A DNA stretch of 64,000 nt from Meghimatium bilineatum (GCA_034231615.1 CM067314.1:13271415-13335414), one strand, 5' to 3'; counted from the stretch's first letter, positions 1 through 10,239 are shown. A program made the numbers and translations. Notes: generated by a model from the letters alone, not told the origin.

Positions 1-345
1 TAATGAGAGAGTAGACAGACTAGCGTCAAAAGCACATGTGTCAGGACAGATCACAATGGACAGGAGGCAAATTGTACATTTTTTTTTGTATGCTTTTATT
101 GGACAGGGACACCATGGTGGATGAAACTTATTAAAAGATTGAGGGCGTTTGAGATTGCTTGAGGAAACAGTAAAAGGGGACGATTGACTGGAAGAACTAG
201 GAGAATATACATTCAACGCAACACTGGAAATACCAGCATACATACCCATGCCATCTGCTGAAAAAGACAGATCTTCTATGGGGATGCCAAGAGTGTATCA
301 CTATCACTTCAGATAATTTAAACAATATGACTGAAATATAGTTTT
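1..345 (+). pseudogene. LINE RNase H fragment
   Basis: The first bases translate as NERVDRLASKAHVSGQITMD, the end of an RNase H domain (NERADxLAS motif) of an I/Jockey-like LINE. The frame then breaks at stops, although weak similarity to the LINE C terminus continues. The copy is cut by the window edge and cannot be functional. Confidence 0.6.
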
Positions 346-460
346 TTAACATGTTGCCCTGGTGAATTCTTTAATAATGTGGAATTTTTTACAGGCAATT
401 TTTGTTTATGTATTGAAAATAATGTAATAATGATTACCAGCATCGTTAAACAAACATTTC

Positions 461-519
461 TGAGTTTAAATAAATCTGGAGCTTACAAAAATAATTCAGA
501 TAACGCAAACATTTCTGAG
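461..519 (+). repeat. Short tandem repeat that is the target of the TTAA element
   Basis: A ~55-bp unit (AAACATTTCTGAGTT, then AATAAATCTGGAGC, then ATTCAGATAACGC) occurs from 461. A second unit is split: its first part ends at 523 and the rest resumes at 1417-1466. The split is explained by the TTAA element inserted in the second unit. Confidence 0.65.
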
Positions 520-523
520 TTAA

Positions 524-1416
524 CCTTTAGCAAGCCAGATTAAAAAATACGAAACGTCTCCCTACCACTGGATTCTTTTTTGAAAATTTGCGTTATTGAT
601 GGTGACTGTTTTGAAAATGTGATATTTTGGTTGTTAGTGATATTTAAATAATATTTGCACATATAAATAAAGAATTGAATTATGCATATATTGGTGTAAT
701 TTATGTCTGTGTGTGTGTGATACCAGACATATGAGAAAGTGGTAAAGACATTTTTCACAGAAAAACATATAGGCCCCTATTTTATAACAAATAAAGAGGG
801 AAAAAATTAATAAAAAAATAACTTACCTTATTTATCGAATTTCTTGGCAACACTGTAAACTAAATCATGCAAATCTGTTGTATTTATGTTCTTTCAATGT
901 GAAATTATCAAAATATAGCCGGAGGAACTGTATAAAACATGTAGATTTGCAGTAAAATCCTTCTTTGAGCTTAGGTCTAGTCATTTTTGGTTCCACTTCA
1001 ACATATTCGATATCAAACGTCTACATGTCTGTCTCCAAACCAACGCGGCATTCTGTATATTCACTGCTGTGAAACTAAATAACTCAATAATTCATGATTC
1101 AAGCCACGATTCAATGTTATTTTATTCAAAATACGATGAAAGATAGGTCTATAAAACCGGTCACATCATGGCATCGTACTGGTGTGCAGATGTGGTCAGA
1201 TTAATTGCTATAAAATTTGTATCTTCTGGCTAGCCATTGTTACAACGATCATGTCGGACGTAGAAATGAACCGGCTTCAATAGCACATGTTCCCGAGTAA
1301 CCAATCAGGCTGTGGGGCGTCTATTATAACGATATCTCATTGGATGGGGTATGTCGCCAACGGCGCTAGACTCATATTTTTTTCGGCGGCCGGAGTTGAT
1401 ATAGGTGTGGTGAAGG
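524..1416. mobile_element. piggyBac-like non-autonomous element, copy 1 (893 bp)
   Basis: The element is bounded by TTAA at 520-523 and 1417-1420. It begins CCTTTAGC and ends GAAGG, so the termini are inverted CCTT(T/C). piggyBac-type elements typically have a TTAA target duplication and CCYT ends. The first ~230 bases match the left part of copy 2 at 41701. There is no transposase ORF. The interrupted flanking tandem repeat independently confirms both boundaries. Confidence 0.7.
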
Positions 1417-1466
1417 TTAAAATAAATCTGGAGCTTACAAAAATCATTCAGATAACGCTAACATTT

Positions 1467-1740
1467 TTTTTACACCACTTTGACAGTTTCAAAGTGCTAT
1501 CTATATTGGGTTTAGTTTTTTGTTATAAATTATTTTAAATTTTGCAAACACCTTTGGGGGATGTGAGATAAGTATGAACTGGAATATACTCAGCAAAGCA
1601 TTAGGAATTTCACACAGACAAGAAATAAAGTCTTCTAAGTATGAAAGAAAATTCTGGAGAAACTACTCATATAGTTTAGGAAGCAAGAGATAACTGGTCA
1701 TAATTAGTAATAATAATAATAGTAAAACCCTTAGCCTATT
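1467..1740. other. Unassigned AT-rich DNA
   Basis: No gene, clear repeat or RNA feature was recognised between the TTAA element and the LINE remnant. Confidence 0.5.
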
Positions 1741-2095
1741 AGGGTCAAATGGGTACCACACTTGATACATCAGCACAAAAAAGCTCTCCAAACAACTCTA
1801 TCCTCAGCCATTCTTCTTCTCTTCTTCAGCGTTCATTCTCAAACTCCTGCCGGATCTCTATTGCAGTAGGACAATGGCCCTATTATATTTCCAGCAGGAT
1901 ATAGTCCAGAGAATGGAAATGCGTTGTGTCGCCGTTTTATTTGCGCCAATGGCCCGACACATCCGTCTTCGGCGGGGTCCTTAGCCATTCAAAGGAGTTT
2001 TTAAAAAAAATTATGCCCAGACCATTCCTTGATGTTATCAATCCAGGATTTTCTCTGTCCTCCTCTCTTCCTCCCGGCCTTGGCTATTCAAAGCA
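1741..2095 (-). pseudogene. LINE 3' end remnant, split by a family-A SINE
   Basis: Bases 1755-1813 and 1991-2080 resemble the antisense LINE 3' end seen better at 46805-47075 and 54265-54392 (GTACCACA, TCAGCACA, CCATTCCTTGATGTT). The two halves are separated by a family-A SINE. Confidence 0.55.
1814..1982 (-). mobile_element. SINE family A copy
   Basis: Antisense copy with the (GAA)n tail at the left. It is flanked by direct repeats AGCCATTC at 1806-1813 and 1983-1990. It contains the family-A landmarks TAGCAGGA/GTAGGACAAT, TAGTCCAGAGAATGGAAATG and TTATTTGCGCCAATGGCCC. Confidence 0.8.
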
Positions 2096-2196
2096 AACAA
2101 TTTTATGCTGTTTCACCACTGTCAATAGTGGTTCTTGATATCCTGCACATTTTATTTATTTACTGGCTAGAATTTCTGGGGCTCAAAACAACAATA

Positions 2197-2428
2197 ATAA
2201 TCTATTCTCCCTCAAACAATCTATTCTCCCTCAAACAATCTATTCTCCCTCAAACAATCTATTCTCCCTCAAACAATCTATTCTCCCTCAAACAATCTAT
2301 TCTCTCTCAAACAATCTATTCTCCCTCAAACAATCTATTCTCCCTCAAACAATCTATTCTCCCTCAAACAATCTATTCTCCCTCAAACAATTTATTCTCC
2401 CTCAAACAATCTATTCTCCCTTACACTT
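2197..2428. repeat. 19-bp minisatellite, about 12 units
   Basis: Nearly perfect tandem copies of CTATTCTCCCTCAAACAAT. A single-base variant (TCTCTCTC) occurs near 2300. Because 19 is not a multiple of 3, the 135-residue ORF across it cycles all three frames and is an artefact. Confidence 0.95.
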
Positions 2429-2469
2429 CTACCTAGGACTCTCATCTCAGTCATTATCATTTCTATGCT

Positions 2470-2626
2470 CTTCTTTGTGTTCATTCTCAAACTCCCGCTG
2501 GATCTCCCTTGTAGCAGGACTAGATTTGTAGCCAGACTAGATTTCCAGCAGAATTTAATCCAAAGAATGGACTGCTTTGTCTCGCCATTTTATTTGTGCC
2601 AATGACCCAACACATCCATCTTCAGG
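2470..2626 (-). mobile_element. SINE family A copy
   Basis: Antisense copy with an internal duplication of the CTAGATTT segment. It begins in the tail (TTCTTTGTGTTCATTCTC) and ends at CCATCTTCAG. Target duplications are not clear. Confidence 0.75.
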
Positions 2627-2714
2627 GACATGTTCAATGTCCGATGCCTTTCACCTTAAAGAAAGTATTTATTTACTGCTGTGAGGTGAAGATGATGTGA
2701 AAAACTTGTTGCCA

Positions 2715-3050
2715 GGTGAAACTTAGAACAGGGTAATGAAGTTTTACTAATCACTGAAAACACACACAAATCAATGTTTTGACCAAAGGGTCTTTATGAA
2801 TAATACATTCACAACAAAAACAGATGAATAAGAAAGACACTATTGACGTTCACATTGTTAAGAGACTCACTGCAGCAAAACTGAAATCCAAGCGACAAAA
2901 CTAGGAACAGGGTAATGAAGTTTTACTAATCACTGGAAACACACACAAATTCACATTACGACCAAATAGCCTTTATCAAGAATACATTCAAAACAAAAAC
3001 AGACAAGTAAGAAAGACACTATTGATGTTCACATGGCAGACAAATGACAT
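2715..3050 (-). mobile_element. Penelope-like element remnant, two tandem terminal units
   Basis: Two ~185-bp units in direct repeat each contain GGGTAATGAAGTTTTACTAA followed by a degenerate GACCAAA..CTTTAT..AAGAATAC core. On the - strand this resembles the hammerhead-like core found in Penelope-like element terminal repeats. Tandem arrangement of terminal repeats is typical of that class. No reverse transcriptase is present. Confidence 0.45.
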
Positions 3051-3399
3051 TGTCATGATATATTATCAATCTTGTTGCAGTGTGAGTAGGAATGTAGTCT
3101 TCTTCTCGTTCGGAGTTTGACATGTCTACACAGCAAGTCCTGTTTTCTTAATAAATGCTGCTGCATTTGACAGCTCCTCAGTGCTCCCATACATCTTTCT
3201 GTGGATATCCATCTCTGGGAATGTAGTGAGTCTTGAGATGAAGGAAAACGGAACTCTCCATCGCCTGCAGGAGATACTGAGATTTAGAATCGTGCACATC
3301 TATGACCTGTGAGAATGGTATGCTGTGAGAATACCTTTCTGTTTCTCACGTTCAACATTTTTGTAAAATATCTTGATCTGTTATTTTATCTGTTCAATC

Positions 3400-3645
3400 A
3401 GTCTTCCTCTTCATTCATTCTCAAACTCCTACTTCTTAGCAGGATGTAGTCCAGAGAACATAATTTGTTGTACCGTGGTTTACAGCTTGGCTGTAATATC
3501 TACACATCTGACTTTGGTGTGGCCTTTTGCTCACTTTGTCCCATGTTGTGGGACAGCAAATTCACTCCCAAACCTCCTTAGTTGCCACTTATGACATGCA
3601 TGGCAGGTTATAGTTACTATTCTTTGCTCACATTTCAAGCCCAGG
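3400..3645 (-). mobile_element. SINE family B copy, degraded
   Basis: Antisense copy recognised by CATTCTCAAACTCCT, GCAGGATGTAGTCCAGAGAA, CTTAGTTGCCACTTATGACA and ATTCTTTGCTC in family-B order, with many substitutions. Confidence 0.65.
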
Positions 3646-3985
3646 AAAATGGGGTGAGATGGTCTTGTTGAAAATATAGTATAAACAATGGCTTTACAGG
3701 AGATAGGGCTAAGATTGGGGGAGAGATGTGACATCAAATTACATAACATAAATAAAAAAAAGACAAAAAGATTTCAAAAAATGCAGAAGCTGTTTATTCA
3801 CCAAAAGAGGTTGTCTAGTAAAATCATAGGGTATCATATTTTAGACAGAGTGTAGCAGTAATCATAGACTTTCAAAACTATTTCCGTTCTTTAGCTAATA
3901 ATTGAGCTTATGTGAGTGTCATGTTCGTGTGATATTTTGTGTCCATCTCCTTCGTGGTCTACCTCTTTTTCATTGTTACTGACAT
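3646..3985. other. Unassigned DNA
   Basis: Nothing recognisable on either strand. Confidence 0.5.
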
Positions 3986-3987
3986 CA

Positions 3988-4548
3988 TCACCTCCTTATG
4001 TTCTTCCTATCATCCCCTCCCTTATGTTCTTCATATCATCCCCTCCCTTATGTTCTTCCTATCATCCCCTCCCTTATGTTCTTCCTATCATCCCCTCCCT
4101 TGTGTTCTTCATATCATCCCCTCCTTATGTTCTTCCTATCATCCCCTCCCTTATGTTCTTCCTATCATCCCCTCCTTATGTTCTTCCTATCATCCCCTCC
4201 CTTATGTTCTTCCTATCATCCCCTCCCTTATGTTCTTCCTATCATCCCCTCCCTTATGTTCTTCCTATCATCCCCTCCCTTATATTCTTCATATCATCCC
4301 CTCCCTTATGTTCTTCCTATCATCCCCTCCCTTGTGTTCTTCATATCATCCCCTCCTTATGTTCTTCCTATCATCCCCTCCCTTATGTTCTTCCTATCAT
4401 CCCCTCCTTATGTTCTTCCTATCATCCCCTCCCTTATGTTCTTCCTATCATCCCCTCCCTTATGTTCTTCATATCATCCCCTCCCTTATGTTCTTCCTAT
4501 CATCCCCTCCCTTATGTTCTTCCTATCATCCCCTCCCTTATGTTCTTC
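3988..4548. repeat. 25/26-bp minisatellite, about 21 units
   Basis: Tandem units of TCCCTTATGTTCTTCCTATC plus ATCCCC, with 25-bp variants that lack one C. CT-rich on the + strand, so it is polypurine on the other. Neither unit length is a multiple of 3, and all three + frames stay open for ~200 codons only because the unit lacks stops. Confidence 0.95.
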
Positions 4549-4719
4549 TCTAGGCTGTCATGTCATTTTATATGACCAAAATATTATAGTTTTCTGGAGA
4601 GAACCTTATAGCTAGCCCTATTTTATATAGATTACTCTCAAGATAGCTGGTCCTAGTAATCATCGATAACTTTAAAAAAGTTCCATAAATACCAAGAAAG
4701 GGTGATACCACAAGTTGCC

Positions 4720-5000
4720 ACAATAGATATCATAAACTCTAGGAATGGCTATGAGTCTGTTGTGGCCTGTGCAAAGTCTGAAAAATGTTACTTTTTTTCC
4801 ATTATTGAATTTTTAATATTTCTACTTTTTCCTATGTCCGCACTGTGTTATGTTTAAGACTTTGTTGCTTATTTGCCTATGACAGACCTCTTGATGTATA
4901 TGCTCTTTTGCTGATATTTGACTGAGTGTTTATGTGGCAAAGGGGTGCATGCTGAGTACATATGATTTTTTACTATATAACTTTTCATCAGCTTTATTTA
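4720..5000. repeat. Diverged duplication shared with 5845-5945
   Basis: AACTCTAGGAATGGC, then GAGTCTGTTGTGGCCTGTGC and AAAGTCTGAAAA at 4735-4785 recur at 5850-5898, with weaker similarity downstream. The family-A SINE and hAT-like element lie between the two copies. Confidence 0.55.
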
Positions 5001-5002
5001 TA

Positions 5003-5152
5003 TTTCTTCTTCAGCATTCATTCTCAAACTCCCACTGGATCTCTCTTGTAGCAGGACAATCGTCCTACTAGATGCCCAGTAGCATGTAGTCCACAGAATG
5101 AAAATGTGTTGTGTCATCATTTTATTTTCACCAATGCCCTGAAACATCAACA
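5003..5152 (-). mobile_element. SINE family A copy
   Basis: Antisense copy: tail TTCTTCTTCAGC, then CTCTTGTAGCAGGACAATCG and TAGTCCACAGAATGAAAATG. The 5' end is worn. Confidence 0.75.
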
Positions 5153-5191
5153 AATTATTTGTTTAAATAGTTGTGAAAATAGTTGATGCAA

Positions 5192-5836
5192 CAAGTAGTT
5201 CTCAACTTGTTTTGGCTCTTGATCCCTTTTTTGAACCATTTTTCATCTGTGTTTCCCTTTGTGGACAAATATTTTTCTTCTGTGGCTGCCTTTTGGAACC
5301 ATTCTTCTTCTGTGGCTCCTTTTTGGGACTATTTTTTTTCTGTGGCTCCCTAGTGGGACAATATTGCTTTTGTGGCTTCCTTATGGAGCAATCTTTCTGT
5401 TATGGCTCCGTTTTGGAACCATTTTCCTTCTGTTTCTCTTTTTTCGGGGGCAATTGTTCTTCTGTATCTCCCTTTTGGAACCATATTTTCTGTGGCTCCC
5501 TTTTAGGACAATGTCTATTCTGTCTCTCTTTTGTTGGACACTTTATATTCTTCTGTGGCTCCATTTTGAGAAAATTTTTCTTCTGTGGCTCCCTTGTGGG
5601 ACAATTTTATTTCTGTGGGCTCCAAAGAACCTTAAAAATGTTGTTGACTTTTGCCAAGTGATTATATCTTCTTAAATATTGTTGTTACCTTTTTCTCCCT
5701 AACGGGAAACCTTTTTTTTTTTTTTTTTTTTACCTTTTTCTGTAGTCCCCTTAGATGGTTCTGTGTTTCCCTAATTTCAAAATGTTCTTCCGTGGCCCCT
5801 CCCTGGAGACCATATGGCTCATGTTGAGAACCACTG
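5192..5836. mobile_element. hAT-like non-autonomous element with internal minisatellite
   Basis: The ends are inverted: AAGTAGTTCTCAACTTG on the left and GTTGAGAACCACT on the right, which resembles hAT ends of the CAGTGGTTCTCAAC type. The flanks TGATGCAA and GATGTAAT are an approximate 8-bp duplication. The inside is a degenerate ~30-bp tandem repeat (TTCTGTGGCTCCCTTTTGG) of about 14 units with a poly-T at 5712. The 162- and 138-residue ORFs over it are artefacts. Confidence 0.6.
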
Positions 5837-5844
5837 ATGTAATG

Positions 5845-6150
5845 TCATCAACTCTAGGAATTCCAGAGTCTGTTGTGACCTGTGCAAAGTCTGAAAATGA
5901 GGGCTAGTACTTGAATGCAGATTTTTTTACTGCTGTTCTTATAATCTGTTGCTGAAGGTACAAGAATGGGTCTTTGACGACCAAGATAGCAGATTTAACC
6001 ACCACCACAGACAGCATCCATGTCATTCTGAAAGCAATGGCAAACTACTGAACATAATTTTTTTACAACCAAATTGCCTGTTGATGGCTACATCCAGAAT
6101 AGGATATGCTACCAATTTGTTTGTAAGCTAATTTAATTCCATTTTTTTTA
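5845..6150. other. Unassigned DNA upstream of the U-box exon
   Basis: After the partial duplication of 4720-4790, the stretch 5950-6130 has an open frame (AFESNGK, LLMATSRIGYAT) without recognisable homology. It may be intron of the WDSUB1-like gene. Confidence 0.4.
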
Positions 6151-6167
6151 TTTGTGAATGTCAACAG

Positions 6168-6320
6168 CAGCTTTAGGACATCGCAAGAAAATTCTTCAAG
6201 AAAGAGAGGCAGTGAAACAAGAAGTGACATTTGATAAGCGTCCCATACGAAACAGTATACCACCGGAGTACTTGTGCCCAATCACCCACGAGATCATGAA
6301 AGATCCTGTCGTTGCTTCAG
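6168..6320 (+). CDS. WDSUB1: WDSUB1-like gene, penultimate exon (SAM end and first half of U-box)
   Basis: This exon encodes about 50 residues. It starts with LGHRKKIL, which resembles the last helix of a SAM domain, followed by a basic linker and the first half of a U-box (IPPEYLCPITHEIMKDPVV). The U-box is a RING-like E2-binding fold of E3 ubiquitin ligases. The order SAM end then U-box, and the wording of the U-box, match the C terminus of WDSUB1 (WD repeat, SAM and U-box protein). The acceptor is an AG at 6166-6167; a second AG at 6169-6170 would serve in the same phase. The donor is TCAG|gtcaga, leaving one base of the Asp codon. The WD40 and SAM exons were not found and probably lie upstream of the window. 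Reading on past 6320 gives a false ORF into the intron. Confidence 0.85.
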
Positions 6321-7920
6321 GTCAGAGATTGTGTTTATTATTATTTTCAGTGCTTTTTTTCTTGATGAAAAGGTGGAGGGTGATGTGTAGGGTACTCACA
6401 GAAATGGATAGTCTATATTTTTCCCCACTTCCTCGCAATTATGAATCTGGAGCTTTGGCAAAGTTAACTATACTTCCCCTTCAGGTGTAGAAACAGCCAG
6501 ATCGATCCTCTGGTTCTTGTCAAAGTGAAAATCAGATATTTCTAAACGGATATTTCTATCATTTCACTTCATGCTGTTATTTTTGGTTTCTTTTTACTAT
6601 TGTTCTTGTACCAACATGATTCTCCTGCTGCTTGTGTGATACCATCTCTGAATAATTTCCATTCTTCTTCTGTTGTTGTTGTATCAACTGGTAGTTTTTC
6701 AAATTTTTCTAGACTTTTTGTGTGTATTGCTCCCATACCATGTTGTCCTTTTTGTGTATTTTAATTTGTGTTGGTTTTTTTTCTCTTTGTTGTTGTCTTT
6801 CTTCTTTCTGTTTGTTTTTACAGCTACTATTATTGTTTTATAATCTGTGTCTACACACATGTTTGGTATCACTCCTGCATCTGTTATTTTCCTTCTGTTT
6901 GTTTTCTTGTTAATATAAAGTCTATCTGACTTTTACAGTTTAAATCGTTCCACTTGTACCAGGTGTTTACTTCGAATTCTCTGCGCTTGGAGAATGTGTT
7001 AGTTATAAATAGGTTGTGCTGAATGCATATTTCAATTAATATTTAGCCATTGTCATTTATCTTGTTTATTTTTGTCTCTGAATGGTCCTATGTATTCTTC
7101 TATTCCATATCTTTCTGGTCCCAAGTGTGCATTATAAATCTCCTAATATGAATAGGTTTTCTTCTGTGTTGTTGTTGTTTATTATACCATTGATGTTATC
7201 AAATACCTAGGTACAATGATTACAGCAGATGGAAGAAGTTCAACAGAAATAAGAAGCAGAATAGGACAGGCAAAAACAACATTCAGAAAAATGAAAAATA
7301 TACTGTGTAATATGACCTTGTCATTAGAGGTAAGAAAGAGAGTTCTGCAGTGCTATATAACCCTTATACTAACATATGGGTGCGAGTCTTGGACAGTAAA
7401 CAAACTGGAAAGTGGGAAATTAGAGGCAACAGAGATGTGGTTCTACAGAAGAATGTTGAGAATATAATGGACTGCCAGAAAAACTAATGTACAGGTGTTG
7501 AAAGAGTCAAATGCGAAACGGACCTTAATAAACAATATAAGAAAAAGGCAATCTTCATTTTTTGGCCACTTCATGAGACAGGCAGGTTTAGAGAACATAG
7601 TCACAACAGGCAAGATTGAAGGCACCAGAGACAGAGGGCGACAATGTGAGAAAATATTAGACAGTTTGACAGCCTGGCACGGCAAGGAAACAACAACGAC
7701 TTTGATACATAATACAATGGACAGAGAGCTGTGGAGAGCCATGACCGCCTACGCCAACCAGCATGGCACCTGATGATTATGATGATGTTATCAAAAAATG
7801 TATTCCCTTTCTGTTTCCTTATCCTTACACATATTTTATTGTTATAAGTATCTCCTATGATATCCCACTATACCCAATAAAATAAATGGCACATGTTTAA
7901 TTAATAATCTATTCTTTCAG
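6321..7920 (+). other. Intron inside the U-box domain
   Basis: The intron splits the U-box between Ser and Asp-Gly. Its first ~850 bases are T-rich with nothing recognisable. Its second half holds a 5'-truncated LINE fragment in the same orientation (7200-7775). The GT and AG ends and the intact reading across the junction support it. Confidence 0.8.
7200..7775 (+). pseudogene. LINE (RTE-like) ORF C-terminal fragment
   Basis: The reading YLGTMITADGRSSTEIRSRI, then TYGCESWTVNK and EATEMWFYRRMLRI, then a stop and KTNVQVLK, FFGHFMRQ and GTRDRGRQCEK is the C-terminal part of an RTE-like LINE protein. It ends with a (GAT)n run after HGT*. It is 5'-truncated and carries at least one stop. Related fragments occur at 16100, 21600, 31550 and 36928. 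Confidence 0.85.
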
Positions 7921-8069
7921 ATGGCTACACATACGACAGACCAGCAATTATCAACTGGGTTGCCAAGGAACGGCGCAGTCCAATGACTAATATGCAGTTG
8001 GTATCTACTGAGGTCACTCCAAACCGAAGCTTGAAGATGCTTATTCAGAGGTTTCAAGAAAGTTCATAA
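7921..8069 (+). CDS. WDSUB1: WDSUB1-like gene, last exon (second half of U-box and stop)
   Basis: The acceptor is a pyrimidine-rich tract ending TTTCAG at 7920. The exon completes the Asp codon and reads DGYTYDRPAIINWVAKERRS, then PMTNMQLVSTEVTPNRSLKM, and stops at TAA 8067-8069. This is the canonical second half of a U-box, and the chain ends about 10 residues after it, as expected for WDSUB1. One base left by the previous exon plus two here keeps frame. Fewer than 50 codons, so the exon is easy to miss. No canonical AATAAA was seen close downstream. Confidence 0.88.
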
Positions 8070-8285
8070 AATGGATAGTTAATTTTTTTTCTACTATGTA
8101 ATTTGATGTGTGATATTTGTTGACAGTTTGAAAAGACATAATATGGACAAATCTAGGCAACATTTTGGGTTGGCAGATTCAATCCAGGTTAGTCAGGCCA
8201 AGATGGGGGCTACTCCTGGAATACCTGGAAATTTCAATCAAAGATAATGCCCTGAGATCAAAGTCTTAGCCATTGTTTCTATTGT
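8070..8285. other. Downstream of the WDSUB1-like stop, unassigned
   Basis: Probable 3' UTR and flank. No canonical polyadenylation signal seen. Confidence 0.4.
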
Positions 8286-8287
8286 TA

Positions 8288-8425
8288 CTTTGTATATCAA
8301 TGTTAGAGGGTGCTTTGTTACCTGACGTACAAGGTACTTTATATATCAATGTAAAGGGTGTTTCGTTATCTTGTATATCAATGTAAAGGGTGTTTCGTTA
8401 TCTTGTATATCAATGTTAAAAGGTG
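8288..8425. repeat. 32-bp minisatellite, about 4 units
   Basis: Units of TTGTATATCAATGTAAAGGG plus TGTTTCGTTATC, the first two diverged. Confidence 0.85.
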
Positions 8426-8765
8426 CCACAAGACACTCTTTTCCCAAGTTTATTTTTCATTCTAAATACTTGTTGCACATTCAGCATCACAGATTTTAAT
8501 GAATAATTGCCCCTTGATCACTGTTTAGCGTCATGGAGATAGTTTCTGTGTCATATTTTTGGTCTCTATGGCCAATGCAGATAGTAATTGTAAAACAACC
8601 TGACAAAGGCAGTAAAAATGGTTTGACAGGACAAATTTTACCCATCCCTGATCTAAAGGCATCCTTTCTGGCTTAACACTTGCTCACCAGCAATTCAGAG
8701 CGTACTTATCCGCCATTACCGAGGGCTCACCCAAAATTTTACACATTGACATCACCGTCTTTAAA
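8426..8765. other. Unassigned DNA
   Basis: Nothing recognised. Confidence 0.5.
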
Positions 8766-8772
8766 AGTTTTT

Positions 8773-9160
8773 ATTCTTCTTCTTCTTCTTTCGTTCACTT
8801 GAAACATGTCTATATCTGTAATTCTGTCTCCTTAATAAAACTCACTGTCTTTTGTAGTTCATACAGTGTCCCATAGAGCTTTGATTCTAGTGTTGTTTCC
8901 TCTGGCCAATATGTCTGCCTCAGTATTTCATGCTCAGAACACTCTTGAAGTATATGTTTGGCACTCTGTGCTGCCTGTCCACATGTACACATGGCCGTGT
9001 TGCCAATCTTGAACTTTGTATACATGTGACTGCGGAGTCGGTTGTGTCCTGTTCTGAGACGTAGAATTATAACTTGTTTTGAAAAAGTTTGTATAAAATC
9101 GATCTAGCGCATGAGAGTCTTGAAACTTTCTATGTGTCGTAACGACTGTTTGCACTTTCT
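8773..9160 (-). pseudogene. LINE C-terminal fragment with Cys motif and complete 3' end
   Basis: On the - strand the frame reads MYTKFKIGNTAMCTCGQA, then KHILQECSEHE and KTVSFIKETELQI, followed by a stop. The CxCGxxxxxxxHILxxC pattern is the C-terminal Cys motif of I/Jockey-like LINEs. After the stop only ~25 bases remain before a (GAA)n tail, so the 3' UTR is very short. This terminus resembles the SINE A/B/C tails. The fragment is 5'-truncated and frameshifted near 8990. Confidence 0.8.
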
Positions 9161-9189
9161 GAATGAATTTGAAAGCTCCAGATTTATTA

Positions 9190-9985
9190 CAAGTGCAAAA
9201 TGCTACTTATCATAATACTAGGCCTAGATTTACATTAATTTCCATATATCATACAATATTACCATCGAGAGCTCCGATATTTCATGATAAAAACTCATTT
9301 ACGATGTCTATATTGGTATTCCACAAGTGCCGCCATTTTTACACAACATAATTTCTCAGAAACACTATTTTTAGTAACATTATTGCAATGGGTATTCCCA
9401 TTTTTCTGATCTATCATAGCGCATTCGACTAGTGTCGAACCTGGTCAGCAAGGTTCTGTAACGGAAATTCAACAAGCGTTGAAATTGATCAGCAAAGTGT
9501 TAAAGAGAGAAATCCTACTTATTGTAATACCTGTCATGGATTTACATTACTTTCTACATACCTCAAAAACTCACCTTCCAGAACTTCTGATCTTTCAGGA
9601 ATAAAACCCATAAACAAGACAAGGGACTATATTTTGTGTGTGGCACCATTTTGGAATAAAGTACTATTATATGGGATCCGCGTTAGCGCACAGGCTTCGC
9701 ATATGAGTGGTCCTGGGTTCATTCCCCAGTTGAGGCAGAAATGTTTTCAGACCGCAACGGCTCCCAGGTCGACCCAGCCTTATATGGGTACCGGATTAAT
9801 CCGGGAAGTAAAGACTGCGAGGGAGAGGAGATGGCTACCGCCCTCATTTGCAGAGCCTGTGAAATGTGAGATCGCTAACATCTCACACCCCTACGGCATT
9901 AATAAATGCTATGGGTTACTTTACTTTTTTTTTACTATTCCAAATGAGCTATTCTTAGTAATACTATTGCCATGTTAGCTTTATT
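9190..9985. repeat. Diverged ~320-bp tandem duplication
   Basis: The unit at 9195-9400 (CTACTTATCATAATAC, GATTTACATTAATTTC, TTTCATGATAAAAACTCA, AGTAACATTATTGC) recurs at 9510-9985 (CTACTTATTGTAATAC, GATTTACATTACTTTC, TTTCAGGAATAAAACCCA, AGTAATACTATTGC). The second unit is split by a family-D SINE at 9669. No coding potential. Confidence 0.65.
9669..9932 (+). mobile_element. tRNA-derived SINE family D, copy 1
   Basis: The copy is flanked by TACTATT at 9662-9668 and 9933-9939. It contains a B-box-like GGGTTCATTCCCC and ends ATGCTATGGGTTACTTTAC with a T-rich tail. It matches copy 2 at 12971 nearly throughout. The A-box region is damaged (TCCGCGTTAGCGCA). Confidence 0.85.
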
Positions 9986-10239
9986 TCTGAAGATTAATAC
10001 TTTTGAGGATCAACAAAGTTTGTCACTAAACTTTTCAGCAATGTCAAATTTCAACTTTTCAGCAATGTCAAAAGTGTTAAACGGAAAAGGAGTTCCAAGA
10101 TGGTGATGTATTCGGAGGATATATAAATTGTGGTTGTGTGATATTTTAAGTGTTCATTTAAGGATGAATCTACAACAGGTCCAGCAAACCGGTAGGGAAT
10201 TTGAGAGTTTACAGAAATCTACACTAGATATTATGCAAG

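Noticed and set aside
2029-2436. 135-residue ORF with NNLFSLKQSILPQTIYSP repeats
   Set aside because: It is the translation of a 19-bp minisatellite; no flanking coding signal.
3916-4615. Three overlapping ORFs of about 200 residues (Ser/Pro/His-rich)
   Set aside because: All three frames are open because the 26-bp unit has no stop codon. A real gene would favour one frame.
5173-5675. 162- and 138-residue Phe/Cys/Gly-rich ORFs resembling membrane proteins
   Set aside because: They read through the T-rich 30-bp repeats of a hAT-like element.
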